DNA of 64,000 nt from Geomonas subterranea (GCF_019063845.1 NZ_CP077683.1:1922001-1986000), one strand, 5' to 3'. Counted from the first letter of the stretch, positions 48,585-56,684 are shown. The notes: generated by a model not told the origin, from the letters alone. Made by a program: numbers and translations.

Positions 48585-49652
48585 TCAGTCCCATGGTATA
48601 GATTCATCCAGATGATCAACCGGCCGCCAAATCGACGGCAAAATTGGAGTTAGTTTTTTCCTAATTTCTTGGTTTCCATTGTTCAACTTTATCCTGCTTG
48701 AACCAAATTTAGGACCCAAAAGTTTTCGTCTAGTTTTTGTTGCCATCACGCGTTGCAACTTAAAACGTTCTTCTATTTGTCCTGCGGCGCAGAGTTTACC
48801 TATGAGCTTGTCATAAAGGGAATCAATAAGAAGCGGTTCCTCTGTCTCTGCTATTTGCAACGTTAATTTGTGAATGGATTGGTGCATTCTATTACAAACT
48901 TTCACAATGCATCCATCAACGATAACACCCGTGATTTCCTTTACCTGGCCAGCTCTAAAATGCTTGTCTTTATGCGATCTCATTCCAAACTTGTTAATCA
49001 TTGGCTTTACACGGTCATAAATCCACTTCTTGGATATTCTATCACCTGAAAAGGTCAAATCATCTACATAGCAGGTAAAAGTTACACCTGCTTCTTGGCT
49101 AAGATCGTGAAGAGCGTCAAACATTTCTTTACAAGACAGATATGCAAGAACCTGGCTGAGTGAACTGCCAGTGGGTATGTGGTCGTCGCAAGTTGTAATA
49201 TTTGCAAGGATGGCTGATATATCAGGTTCACACTTCATCGTTTCGCGGAAGAAGGTGACGACCTTTGCTCTAGTGACTGAAGGGTAAAACTTTTTGATAT
49301 CGAGAGTATAGGCTTCTTTCCTGTCGCGATGCGCACGTGCATTAGATAAGTAGGAACAGCCTTTGACTCCAGAGTGTAAATAACTAGGTAGGTGTATTTT
49401 CTTCAACAATCTAAAAAGACGATTATGTATGGGCAGTAAAACGCGAGATGGCACTTCAACAGGGCGAAGTTTCCCCTTACTCATAATTGGAAATTTACGG
49501 TAAGGAGAATCAGTCCGCATAATGGATTTCAGGTCCGAAAGCGAACCCAGATTAAGAAGGGAAATCAGCTTCTTTTTGCTGCGTAATTTGTACAACGGCG
49601 ACTGAGTTATGTCGTATTTAATGTCATAGTTTTTTTGCGCCAAAGTGATCAT
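48585..49652 (-). CDS. Retron-type reverse transcriptase
   Basis: About 355 residues (start at ATG 49652; a TTG three codons upstream is also possible; both overlap the HTH gene). Motifs: LRPVEVPSR (RT0/1), SNARAH (retron NAxxH), LDIKKFYPSV (catalytic Asp), PTGSSLSQVLAYL, CYVDDLTFSG (YxDD core) and EITGVIVDG (retron VTG-like). NAxxH plus VTG-like residues separate retron RTs from group II intron, Abi and DGR RTs. C-terminal 110 residues form the thumb and RNA-binding part. Coupled to the upstream Cro-type HTH gene by overlap. Confidence 0.85.
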   Translation of the reverse strand: MITLAQKNYDIKYDITQSPLYKLRSKKKLISLLNLGSLSDLKSIMRTDSPYRKFPIMSKGKLRPVEVPSRVLLPIHNRLFRLLKKIHLPSYLHSGVKGCSYLSNARAHRDRKEAYTLDIKKFYPSVTRAKVVTFFRETMKCEPDISAILANITTCDDHIPTGSSLSQVLAYLSCKEMFDALHDLSQEAGVTFTCYVDDLTFSGDRISKKWIYDRVKPMINKFGMRSHKDKHFRAGQVKEITGVIVDGCIVKVCNRMHQSIHKLTLQIAETEEPLLIDSLYDKLIGKLCAAGQIEERFKLQRVMATKTRRKLLGPKFGSSRIKLNNGNQEIRKKLTPILPSIWRPVDHLDESIPWD

Positions 49653-49935
49653 CCTTAGCAACTACCCATTCCATGATCTGTTTAAGTTTAGACGCAAAGC
49701 TTAAACGAAATCTTCCTGAGATGGTGTTGTCTTCGAGATTTTCAGAAAACAACATGAGTGATGACATTGGAATATTGAAGAATTTCGAGTATTTATTTAA
49801 TAACTCTATAGTCACTTCTTTTTTACCGGTTTCAATTTCTGATAAATAGGAATTGGAAACACCTAAATCGCTTGCGAGGTGACCTTGCTTAATATTGTGA
49901 TACTGTCTTATAAGTTTTAATGCCTGGCCGTTCAT
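49624..49935 (-). CDS. Cro/C1-type HTH protein in the retron-like operon
   Basis: 103 residues. LIRQYHNIKQGHLASDLGVSNSYLSEIETGKKEVTIELLNKYSKFF is a full XRE HTH (residues 8-53); the C-terminal half is helical. AAAGGA lies 8 bases before the ATG. It overlaps the RT gene by about 30-40 bases and starts 39 bases after the 46-residue ORF. In known retrons a small HTH partner can be the regulator or part of the effector; its target here may be the promoter at 50381-50409. Confidence 0.8.
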   Translation of the reverse strand: MNGQALKLIRQYHNIKQGHLASDLGVSNSYLSEIETGKKEVTIELLNKYSKFFNIPMSSLMLFSENLEDNTISGRFRLSFASKLKQIMEWVVAKDDHFGAKKL

Positions 49936-49974
49936 ATCAAATCCTTTAATTATAAAAAGTAATAGGGGTAATGA

Positions 49975-50115
49975 TCATTTGTCATCATGGTGCTCAAGCA
50001 ACTTACAGATTAGGTACCCCAACCGTAAGACCATCTTGAGTAATGATGGGTTCCTCAGAACCATTCTTAGGAACTTAGTGATCTCCTGCCACAGACTGTC
50101 AAGCCATTTTATCAT
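49975..50115 (-). CDS. Small 46-residue cationic amphipathic ORF in the retron-like operon
   Basis: Starts at ATG 50115 with a strong AGGAGGTG SD 5 bases upstream and ends at TGA 49977-49975. The product begins MIKWLDSLWQEITKFLR and ends LICKLLEHHDDK; the middle (LRMVLRNPSLLKMVLRLGYL) is an amphipathic helix rich in Leu with spaced Arg/Lys. It lies between the structured leader and the HTH-RT pair, all on one strand. Such short cationic/hydrophobic peptides are typical toxins, but this is inference. Its SD is inside a stem formed by the leader (see the leader entry). Confidence 0.6.
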   Translation of the reverse strand: MIKWLDSLWQEITKFLRMVLRNPSLLKMVLRLGYLICKLLEHHDDK

Positions 50116-50122
50116 TTTTCAC

Positions 50123-50374
50123 CTCCTGTAGTAAGCATTGCTTGTCGCAATACTCCTCGCCGTTACAGGAGACAGAGTTCTGTGGTAGTTTTTACCCCTA
50201 CTATTTGCCTCTTCGCGTCGCCGCGAAGAGGCTCTCCCATCAACCACTCAGGGTCATCCGACTGACATCCGGGTGCCATGCATGGCCGCAGGAAAAGGCA
50301 GAGGGCTTACTTAATCCTCCTCGGGGGGCAATACCCCCAGTATTCTAAGGCGAGTAATCTCCGTTCTTGACAGT
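50123..50374 (-). ncRNA. Structured leader, candidate retron msr-msd RNA
   Basis: A roughly 220-nt gene-free stretch between a strong promoter and the 46-residue ORF. On the minus strand it has: a possible a1/a2 pair (CTCGCC of 50349-50359 with GGCGAG of about 50149-50161); GGGGG-TATTG-CCCCC; GAGG/CCTC; the palindrome GCCATGCATGGC; a perfect 11-bp stem GCCTCTTCGCG/CGCGAAGAGGC with loop GCGA (about 50206-50233); and CTCCTGTA/TACAGGAG (50164-50171 with 50123-50130), which pairs with the SD of the small ORF. Position, length and structure fit an msr-msd RNA, but the exact borders and priming G are not determined. Confidence 0.5.
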
Positions 50375-50380
50375 GGCTGG

Positions 50381-50409
50381 ACTATACAAAACATTTAGCT
50401 CGAAGTCAA
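50381..50409 (-). promoter_or_regulatory. Promoter of the retron-like operon
   Basis: On the minus strand TTGACT (complement of 50404-50409), 17-base spacer, TATAGT (complement of 50381-50386). Start expected near 50374. Confidence 0.75.
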
Positions 50410-50411
50410 TT

Positions 50412-50440
50412 AAAATTCGCTGGTAGCGAATTTTTTTTTA
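50412..50440 (+). terminator. Terminator-like palindrome upstream of the retron promoter
   Basis: AAAATTCGCT-GGT-AGCGAATTTT followed on the plus strand by more Ts (nine in all). On the plus strand it could end an RNA antisense to the leader; on the minus strand it could insulate the operon from the resolvase gene. Confidence 0.6.
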
Positions 50441-50441
50441 G

Positions 50442-50816
50442 TCGGCCCTGTAGTTGACTTTTGACAACGGGAGTTGCACTCGGGATTGAGTCATCTGACT
50501 CATGTAGGACGGGGAAATGGTCTGCAGAGTGAGCGAACCCTAAACTTATTTAAGGCTAAAAAACTCCTTTCGCGGATGAACTGGCGGGTACCCATTTTCG
50601 TACTTCAATCCCATTTAAACCCCGCCCCGACCTCCCGATGATCATTTTTGGAGCCTAGAGCGATAATGTTATTCAGTTCTTCGGCTCGCTGATCCTACTT
50701 CACGCATCTCTTGCTGCCATGTACTATCGCGAGCCAATCAAATACCTGGTTGTTCAACCTATCGTGCATCACGCTCTTGTTGTACGTGCTGCACCTGCGG
50801 CTGTGAACAGGGAACC
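50442..50816. other. Gene-free stretch between the retron-like operon and the resolvase
   Basis: About 375 bases with no gene I can support. It has a small hairpin (ATGAGTCAGATGACTCAA complement, near 50485-50503) and direct TTGACTTTTGACAACG repeats near 50453, which could be recombination or promoter elements. Confidence 0.4.
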
Positions 50817-51374
50817 TCAGTCAGGCAAGTACCGATACAAGGTATCACGGCTGATTCCCAACGCCTTAGCAACCTGCGCCTTCGGCTCGCCTGCTGCAAC
50901 CCTGCTGGCGATCTCTGTTATACGTTCTGGGGTCATCTCCTGCTTCCGTCCCTTGTAAGCACCCGCTGCCTTCGCAAGCTGAACCCCTTCCTTTTGCCTT
51001 TCCTTGATGATAGAACGCTCGAACTGTGCGAAGGCTGCAAGCATGTTAAGCATAAGCTCGCTGAAGTGGTTGTTCTCTTCGCTGGTGAAGCACAGGTTCT
51101 CCTTCACAAACTTGACTGTCACACCGCGACCTACCATGTCCTTAACAAGAGCGCGAAGATCGTCAATGTTGCGGCCTAGGCGGTCCAGGGAGTGTACAAG
51201 AACTGTGTCGTGCTCCCTTACGTATTCGAGCATGGCCTGCAGCTGGGGGCGGTTAGTGTCCTTCCCTGACAGCTTATCCTCAAACACCTTGTCCATCTTC
51301 AGGCCGTCAAGCTGACGCTCAGTGTTCTGCAGGATCGAACTCACCCGACGATAACCAATCACCTTTCCGCTCAT
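50817..51374 (-). CDS. Serine recombinase, resolvase/invertase (Hin/Tn3) family
   Basis: 185 residues. N-terminal resolvase domain: IGYRRVSSILQNTERQLDGL with catalytic Ser near residue 12, HSLDRLGRNIDDL (arginine site RxxR) and FAQFERSIIKERQKEG. C-terminal HTH of about 45 residues (MTPERITEIASRVAAGEPKAQVAKALGISRDTLYRYL). Typical plasmid or transposon resolvase length. Divergent from a larger serine recombinase with 285 bases between; this gap may contain the res/crossover site. Confidence 0.92.
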   Translation of the reverse strand: MSGKVIGYRRVSSILQNTERQLDGLKMDKVFEDKLSGKDTNRPQLQAMLEYVREHDTVLVHSLDRLGRNIDDLRALVKDMVGRGVTVKFVKENLCFTSEENNHFSELMLNMLAAFAQFERSIIKERQKEGVQLAKAAGAYKGRKQEMTPERITEIASRVAAGEPKAQVAKALGISRDTLYRYLPD

Positions 51375-51659
51375 GCTCCCTCCCTGTTGTGTGACGCACT
51401 GTACGATTTACATCTAACATGTAGCCACTTCGGCGTCAATCACATTTTTCGTACATGCAAATCTGACGCAAAATGTGTCCGACAACAGTGTACGCCTGAG
51501 GTATACCCTAATCAGACAGGCATGTAACTGCAAAAGTTTCCACCCCTGCAAAACCTTCCACAAGTAGTTAATATCAAACGAAAAAAGCTATACACCCGGT
51601 TGGGGATATGGTATGACGACCTCCTCTTAGCAGATAGCATATCTCATGGAGGTACAGCT
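51375..51659. promoter_or_regulatory. Divergent region between two serine recombinases
   Basis: Contains direct and inverted TGTACG/CGTACA-type words (for example GTGACGCACTGTACG near 51393 and TTTTTCGTACATGCAAATCTGACGC near 51446) and ACGCAAAATGTGTCCGACAACAGTGTACG, consistent with resolvase-binding subsites. Confidence 0.4.
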
Positions 51660-52691
51660 ATGATTGTACGGGTAGTGGTAGAGAGTGATGAGGCTTCTGA
51701 TAAAGCAGTTGGGCCGAAGACAATAGATAAATTTCCTGATAACGGTGATGGCAAGTCGGTAAGAAAGGCTGCGTTGGCAGTCCTGATCGAGAAGGGGCAG
51801 GTTCCTGCCGATGCAAAGATCGGTTGGCTCACTAATCGGGGAAGGCGTAAGGGGTGTAGCCCTGAAGCCCATTTATTTTTGGATGCTATCAACAATGCCG
51901 GATGTCGTGCTTACAGTTATTATAAAAAGTTTGGAAAGCAAAGCCCCAAAAGGGGACAAGGAGGCGAACAGCCACATTTGTTTGTCTCATACTTGCGGGT
52001 ATCAACACGCGAGCAGTGGGCTGCAAAAGTGGGACTTGAACGACAAAGGTCCAGAAACATTGCCTACATCAAAATGTGCGGTGGTAAACTGCTCAAGGAA
52101 TATACAGAGGCTGCAAGCGGTCGAAAAAAAGATCGTCCTGAGGTCATGGAAGCGATAAGACATTGTGAAGCCACAGGCGCGACATTGATTGTCGAAACTG
52201 TAGACAGGCTAGCGCGTAACGTCCACTTCGTCACTGGAGTTCAGGAATCTAATTTTCCGCTCATTATCGCCACAGAGCCGAATGCTACCCCCGAGAGAAT
52301 TGTAGAACTCGCAATCTATGCGCAGTACAAAGCAGATCAGCAAAATCAAATAACTAGAGATTCCCTTGCCATATCACGAAAACCGAAGGGAGTAAAAGGC
52401 ACAGAAAACCTGTGGAAGAATCCTGAGGCTGTCACCAAGGGGCGTATGCGTGGTGCGGCAGCAATGAAGTCAAAAGCTGATAAGAATACTATGATGATAA
52501 TGCCTTACCTGCAAAGGTATCAGGACGAGGGCACTTCTACTTTTACCGCTATGGCAATGAGGTTGAATGCTGACCAGGTATTAACCGCCAGAGGAAAGCG
52601 AGGAGGTTGGACTGGGCAGGCCGTGAAAAATTTATTAGCACGGGCCGATGCTCTTGCTCCACAAGGCAGGGGAGACGGGAAATTGAGGTAG
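51660..52691 (+). CDS. Large serine recombinase-like protein with novel N-terminal extension
   Basis: 343 residues from ATG 51660 (SD GGAGG). A recombinase catalytic domain begins at about residue 108: FVSYLRVSTREQWAAKVGLERQR (catalytic Ser in RVST), VDRLARNVHFV. The C-terminal part LNADQVLTARGKRGGWTGQAVKNLLAR is the 'recombinase' DNA-binding motif. Ahead of it lie about 105 residues with no recognised domain. Too short for a full phiC31-type integrase (over 450 aa) and lacking a zinc ribbon with coiled coil. It may act with the neighbouring resolvase. Confidence 0.75.
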   Translation: MIVRVVVESDEASDKAVGPKTIDKFPDNGDGKSVRKAALAVLIEKGQVPADAKIGWLTNRGRRKGCSPEAHLFLDAINNAGCRAYSYYKKFGKQSPKRGQGGEQPHLFVSYLRVSTREQWAAKVGLERQRSRNIAYIKMCGGKLLKEYTEAASGRKKDRPEVMEAIRHCEATGATLIVETVDRLARNVHFVTGVQESNFPLIIATEPNATPERIVELAIYAQYKADQQNQITRDSLAISRKPKGVKGTENLWKNPEAVTKGRMRGAAAMKSKADKNTMMIMPYLQRYQDEGTSTFTAMAMRLNADQVLTARGKRGGWTGQAVKNLLARADALAPQGRGDGKLR

Positions 52692-52769
52692 GATCAGCTA
52701 ACCTTCCTGTCTAGCCGACCCACATTTGCTCGTGTAGGATTGCAACGAACTTGCTACTTCCTCCGGTTC

Positions 52770-53306
52770 TTAAGGTTCGATGTCATCACGACCCAACAAG
52801 GGGGTAATGTCCGCAGACGTTGGCCAGTTATTTGGAGATTGATAGTGATGGGGGTTATCCAATGGCTTTCGTGGAGTAACCTGGGGAAGAAATATTGGAG
52901 CCGTTATCGGTACTACCACAATGCTGCACCTTGGCTTCCGCCTTTCGTTCCATTTTCGGTAGAGGGTGATCGTATCTTTAACGCCGTACCATTTGCCAGT
53001 TCGCCTGTCCTCCAGTAAATCTCCACGGATAGGAATCTGCTCGCTAAGTGAAATGACCATTTTGTCGCCATCAGGATACGCCTTTAGGTAAACGCCAGAC
53101 AGGTGATTAAAAAACCGAGGGCGTCCTTGAACTGTAACTGCATGTGCCATTATTATTGAGTTCTCCTTTGGTATGAGCAATTGTGTGTTGAGAGCGCAGG
53201 CATCCTCTTGGGGGGAATCCAGGAGGATGTCTGAGTGGAGCATCTGAGAATAAGTCGCCTCCGAGGTGATGAAATCTGCAGGGAAGGAACGGTTCTGAGG
53301 AGCCAT
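52770..53306 (-). CDS. Unknown island protein
   Basis: 178 residues as the longest frame; an internal Met (HAVTVQGRPRFF context, start 53150) with an AAGGAG upstream would give a shorter 126-residue form. The C-terminal part has beta-strand character and a proline-rich tail. No family recognised. Together with the next gene it precedes the primase module on the same strand. Confidence 0.5.
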   Translation of the reverse strand: MAPQNRSFPADFITSEATYSQMLHSDILLDSPQEDACALNTQLLIPKENSIIMAHAVTVQGRPRFFNHLSGVYLKAYPDGDKMVISLSEQIPIRGDLLEDRRTGKWYGVKDTITLYRKWNERRKPRCSIVVVPITAPIFLPQVTPRKPLDNPHHYQSPNNWPTSADITPLLGRDDIEP

Positions 53307-53364
53307 CTTTGAGGGCTACGACAAGGGCCGGTTGACAAATACAACCAGCCCTTGCTGTTTCGCA

Positions 53365-54246
53365 TTATGCGGCCCTCCTCCTCGAAAGGTCGGAAGTGAC
53401 AACGCTCCAAAAATCAACAACGGCCTCGGAAAACCCCTCAATCCATATACATCCAGAGTCTGGAAATGTTTCTACTGCAGGCACACCAAGCATTTGTGCG
53501 TACTGCGCTAAAAGTATTCTGTCAGCCTCTCGATGGAAGGTTCCGCCGTAACCGTCCTCAGCAGGGTTCAGAATCGGGTTAGAGCCTACAATTGCAATTT
53601 CGTCCCATGAGGCTGTGCTTTTCCATAGGTGGCCGGCAGAATAACCATCCTCAAAGGCATTGTAGTAGCCTCCCGCTAAGGCTTCCTGCTCTATATGCTC
53701 ATATTTTATTTCGGCCAAATGTGCATACGCGCGGTGCAACTCCCCGGTGCGCAAGTAATTCATAGCCTTATCTACATGTGAGCCAATAGACTCGGTGCGG
53801 CTGGCAGTATAATCACCTACGAAGCTTCCATCATCTCCGACATATACAGAGGCATCGCCAATACCATTACGTTTCTCTGGTGCCTGTATGGCCCCTCCCG
53901 GCTGAATCATCTGTAAAGGTATTAAACCGTCGAGTTCACGCTTGAGGAGATCACAGGCATTAAAGCAGTCATCCCAGTGAAGCATGCCAATACGGCATTT
54001 CCGTCGGAACTCGTTACCTGGTTCCTCTATGCTAATTGTAACTCGGCTGAACTGACCAAATTGTGGGCCTGGTTCGTAGAGTCTGATGTCTTCAGGGTCT
54101 TGGGTCCTTGCGCTGACACTTCGGATCTTGCTATTAAAGTCTTTACAGGCTCTCTCGGCATCGTGTGAATCGCGGATGATTCTGGACATTCTGAATACTC
54201 GGTAGCCCTTTTCTACGCATTTTACCTCTAATTTCAGTGGTTCCAT
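53365..54246 (-). CDS. Unknown island protein
   Basis: About 293 residues from ATG 54246 (MEPLKLEVKCVEKGYRVFRM), AAGGAG 14 bases upstream; a longer frame to 54372 is possible. Contains a HLAEIKYEHIEQEALAGGYYNAFEDGYSAGHLWKS stretch and a Cys-Trp-rich C-terminus. Mixed alpha/beta. No family recognised. Downstream of the D5 primase gene, as is common for accessory proteins of P4-like satellites. Confidence 0.5.
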   Translation of the reverse strand: MEPLKLEVKCVEKGYRVFRMSRIIRDSHDAERACKDFNSKIRSVSARTQDPEDIRLYEPGPQFGQFSRVTISIEEPGNEFRRKCRIGMLHWDDCFNACDLLKRELDGLIPLQMIQPGGAIQAPEKRNGIGDASVYVGDDGSFVGDYTASRTESIGSHVDKAMNYLRTGELHRAYAHLAEIKYEHIEQEALAGGYYNAFEDGYSAGHLWKSTASWDEIAIVGSNPILNPAEDGYGGTFHREADRILLAQYAQMLGVPAVETFPDSGCIWIEGFSEAVVDFWSVVTSDLSRRRAA

Positions 54247-54448
54247 TGTTCTTGTTGCTCTCCTTGTTGTTGGCTCTTTGGCCTCTGTTGAATTTGCGGG
54301 AAGTTGGTCCCGTTCCAATGCTGCATCAGTAGTCCGAATGAAGGGATGTAGGGTGATGTACCTTTTCCCCAACTCTTGTCCAGAATTTCTGTATTTAAGA
54401 TAGGTAATTTAAAAACCCTACATCACCCTGCACCCTACATCGGCTGTG

Positions 54449-55846
54449 TTAGTCGAACTCATCAAGCAATCCAAGGCCAGTGATGAGAACCCCGTCAGCT
54501 CTACGTTTCTTCTTGAACCCTTTATCGCTCAGGGCATGACCAAAAGCTTTTAGGTTCATCTGGTTATCTTCGCTATCTCGCGCCCACTGCTGGTACGCTC
54601 CATACAGGCTCCCCGTCTTGGTCTGGCAACCGTCTTTCCTCACACAACAATCAGCGATAAACCGCTCAACCTGATCATTTTCAACGAGGTACGCATTTGT
54701 TGCGGTTTCAACGGATTTGGGAACTCCCAGTCCCTCTCTCTGCCACGCATAATAACCATCGACCATCCATCGTAAAATGCCGGAGGCTTCACCCATCAAC
54801 TTTCGCTGGAGGTCATGATCAACCTTCTCAGGGGGAATGGTGTAGTTGAAAGGAATAAGCCTTATGCGCCGCCAGATGCCCAGGTCAGTCCCGGCAATTT
54901 GTGGTTTGTAGTTAGTCGCAAAGAACAGCTTAAACGTGGGCAGGATCTCAATCTGATTCTTCTGGTAAAGGCCGCGAGCAGAGATAACCTCACCGCCCGT
55001 CAGTTGCTTCACCAGTGACTCTGCCAACTGCTGTCCTTTCTCACCTTCTGATGCGGTTACGAATCTTGCCCCACGTAAGGCCATCAGGTCGCTTCTTGGT
55101 GACCCACCGTCATTGTTCCGCCTTACCATTAAGGTTTCAGGCTGAATCTGGGTAGTGTAATCACCAAGAATTTGTTTGATCGTATTAAGGAAGGTGCTCT
55201 TCCCATTACGACCAGCCCCCCAGAGAATAAACATGCACTGCTCAGATGTATCGCCGCTGAGAGAGTAACCAACAGCCTTCTGTACCCAGTGAATGAGTTG
55301 CTCATCGTTGCCGAATATCTGCAGGAGAAATTCATCCCAGTAGTCGCAGGTTGCCGAAGGGTGGTATTCAACAGGGACGAGCTTCGTTTGTAAATCTGTT
55401 CGGCTATGTTTTATAAAACGCTCTGCACTGAGGTCTATGGTTCCATTTGCAACATTGAGCAGAAAAGGGTCTCTGTCTAAAAAAGTCGAAGAAACGGAAA
55501 CTCTTTTGTCTATCTGCGCCAACCGGACCATTTCACGGATTTTACCTCCAGAATGGCTGGTTTTTGCCCACCTCAGAATTTCCTGAATCTTATCGGGCGA
55601 GGATTCCTGTGCTGTCTCCAGATAGATACTCCGTACTGTAGTCAGCGCCATGGATTCTACTTCTTTGATGCCATCAGGCTGCCATCTGTCTCCCTTCCAA
55701 ACGAGCCAGCACCCCAGATCGTGGCAGTACAAAAGGTTTTTCCCGTGGTGGTGAAGGAACCTGTCGGCGTTACCTACGTCAGTCAGACTGAATTTGGGAG
55801 TTGCTGCATGGACCTCGTTCTTTGTTTCTGATTCTGGTAATGCCAT
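54449..55846 (-). CDS. Phage/plasmid D5-type primase-helicase
   Basis: 465 residues from ATG 55846 (MALPESETKNEVHAATPKF); AAGGAGG upstream. SF3-type ATPase: Walker A WGAGRNGKSTF near residue 220, LRGARFVTASEGEKGQQLAESLVKQLTGGEVISARGLYQ (D5-like C-terminal signature), FATNYKPQIAGTDLGIWRRIRLIPF. DUF5906/D5_N region before it. A replication initiator helicase typical of satellite phages and integrative elements, so the island could replicate. An operator palindrome lies at its promoter. Confidence 0.9.
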   Translation of the reverse strand: MALPESETKNEVHAATPKFSLTDVGNADRFLHHHGKNLLYCHDLGCWLVWKGDRWQPDGIKEVESMALTTVRSIYLETAQESSPDKIQEILRWAKTSHSGGKIREMVRLAQIDKRVSVSSTFLDRDPFLLNVANGTIDLSAERFIKHSRTDLQTKLVPVEYHPSATCDYWDEFLLQIFGNDEQLIHWVQKAVGYSLSGDTSEQCMFILWGAGRNGKSTFLNTIKQILGDYTTQIQPETLMVRRNNDGGSPRSDLMALRGARFVTASEGEKGQQLAESLVKQLTGGEVISARGLYQKNQIEILPTFKLFFATNYKPQIAGTDLGIWRRIRLIPFNYTIPPEKVDHDLQRKLMGEASGILRWMVDGYYAWQREGLGVPKSVETATNAYLVENDQVERFIADCCVRKDGCQTKTGSLYGAYQQWARDSEDNQMNLKAFGHALSDKGFKKKRRADGVLITGLGLLDEFD

Positions 55847-55883
55847 ATTGGTAATTTGCCTCCTTTTGTTGCACAGGCGGAAT

Positions 55884-55903
55884 ATATTGCACATGTGCAA
55901 TAT
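55884..55903. promoter_or_regulatory. Palindromic operator O1 (primase promoter)
   Basis: ATATTGCACATGTGCAATAT, a perfect 20-bp palindrome, 38 bases ahead of the primase start. The same core (TATTGCACATGTGCAATA) is at 56365-56382. Confidence 0.8.
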
Positions 55904-55949
55904 TATTGATAAAAGAGAAGCCAGCAACCCGCTAGCTGGCTTTAAATCA

Positions 55950-56312
55950 TTAAATGCTTAGAGCTGCTTCGATCTTATTTCGGACCTCGATTCCTTTAGG
56001 CGTTAGAAATACCATAAGCGTCCTTCTATTGTTTATGTCGCTGCGTCTTTCAATGAGGTTGTGACCTATCATTCGCCCTCCTCCCACGCAAGGATTCTCA
56101 GGATGGTCCGCTGAATAGTAGCTTAGTGCCAAGGTGTTTCTAGTTAAACTTGAGGGACTCATGTTGAGTCTCTTTCTTAACTCAGTCATCGAAATTTCAC
56201 CACATTCTGCCACCTCAAGAAATATTAATATCTGCTGTATAGGAATTTCCGCATAAACCTCATTTAGCACATTCATTGCATTTCGGAATCTCTGTAAACC
56301 AGTCTTGCTCAT
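55950..56312 (-). CDS. Winged-helix regulator (MarR-like)
   Basis: 120 residues. PIQQILIFLEVAECGEISMTELRKRLNMSPSSLTRNTLALSYY is a winged HTH with recognition helix SPSSLTRNT; HNLIERRSDINNRRTLMVFLTPKG is the wing, and a C-terminal helix may dimerise. A Cys-Gly rich loop (NPCVGGGRMIG) lies between. It is transcribed leftward toward the primase. The 18-bp palindrome in its own promoter and the 20-bp copy at the primase promoter suggest it represses both. Confidence 0.8.
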   Translation of the reverse strand: MSKTGLQRFRNAMNVLNEVYAEIPIQQILIFLEVAECGEISMTELRKRLNMSPSSLTRNTLALSYYSADHPENPCVGGGRMIGHNLIERRSDINNRRTLMVFLTPKGIEVRNKIEAALSI

Positions 56313-56364
56313 AAGTGCCAGCCCTTAAATTAGATTTTATTTCGCGTTTTCCAATGGGAAACAA

Positions 56365-56391
56365 TATTGCACATGTGCAATAGATTGTCAA
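56365..56391 (-). promoter_or_regulatory. Palindromic operator O2 inside the regulator's promoter
   Basis: TATTGCACATGTGCAATA (56365-56382) sits directly downstream of TTGACA (complement of about 56386-56391), and the spacer between -35 and the likely -10 (AATATT) is the operator itself. That is the layout of an autorepressed promoter. Confidence 0.8.
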
Positions 56392-56399
56392 TGCGGAAT

Positions 56400-56684
56400 T
56401 CAAGAGGGTAATAGTAAGGCAGGACGGTATACTTAAATAGGTTTCCAATACGGATGAGGAAGTCGGTGAGTACCCCCTTCGTGGGGAGGCGGTTTGGGCT
56501 TGCATGCCAAAATGCCAGATGACACCCCACATAAAACAGGAACCAACTCGGTGTCAACCAAATTACCCCCTGATGTTTTGAGCAGTTTTTTGTAGAGCTA
56601 GTCTGGCATTGGGCTAGACATACAATCTATCCCCTGATGTCGTCCAAACCGGCAGGGATTTGAAGGAAAGATTAACGCTGTCAA
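56400..56684. other. Short intergenic region between regulator and integrase
   Basis: About 285 bases. I see no convincing gene; a few open frames overlap the operator and lack SD sites. Confidence 0.4.

Noticed and set aside
48585-49661. Group II intron or DGR reverse transcriptase
   Set aside because: No maturase or intron RNA domains and no template/variable repeat pair seen; NAxxH and VTG-like motifs favour a retron.
50719-50958. 79-codon plus-strand frame overlapping the resolvase
   Set aside because: Mostly antisense to the conserved resolvase C-terminus, no SD, no recognisable product.
56260-56557. Small minus-strand frames near the regulator promoter (possible excisionase)
   Set aside because: They cross the operator and promoter, have no HTH and no SD.
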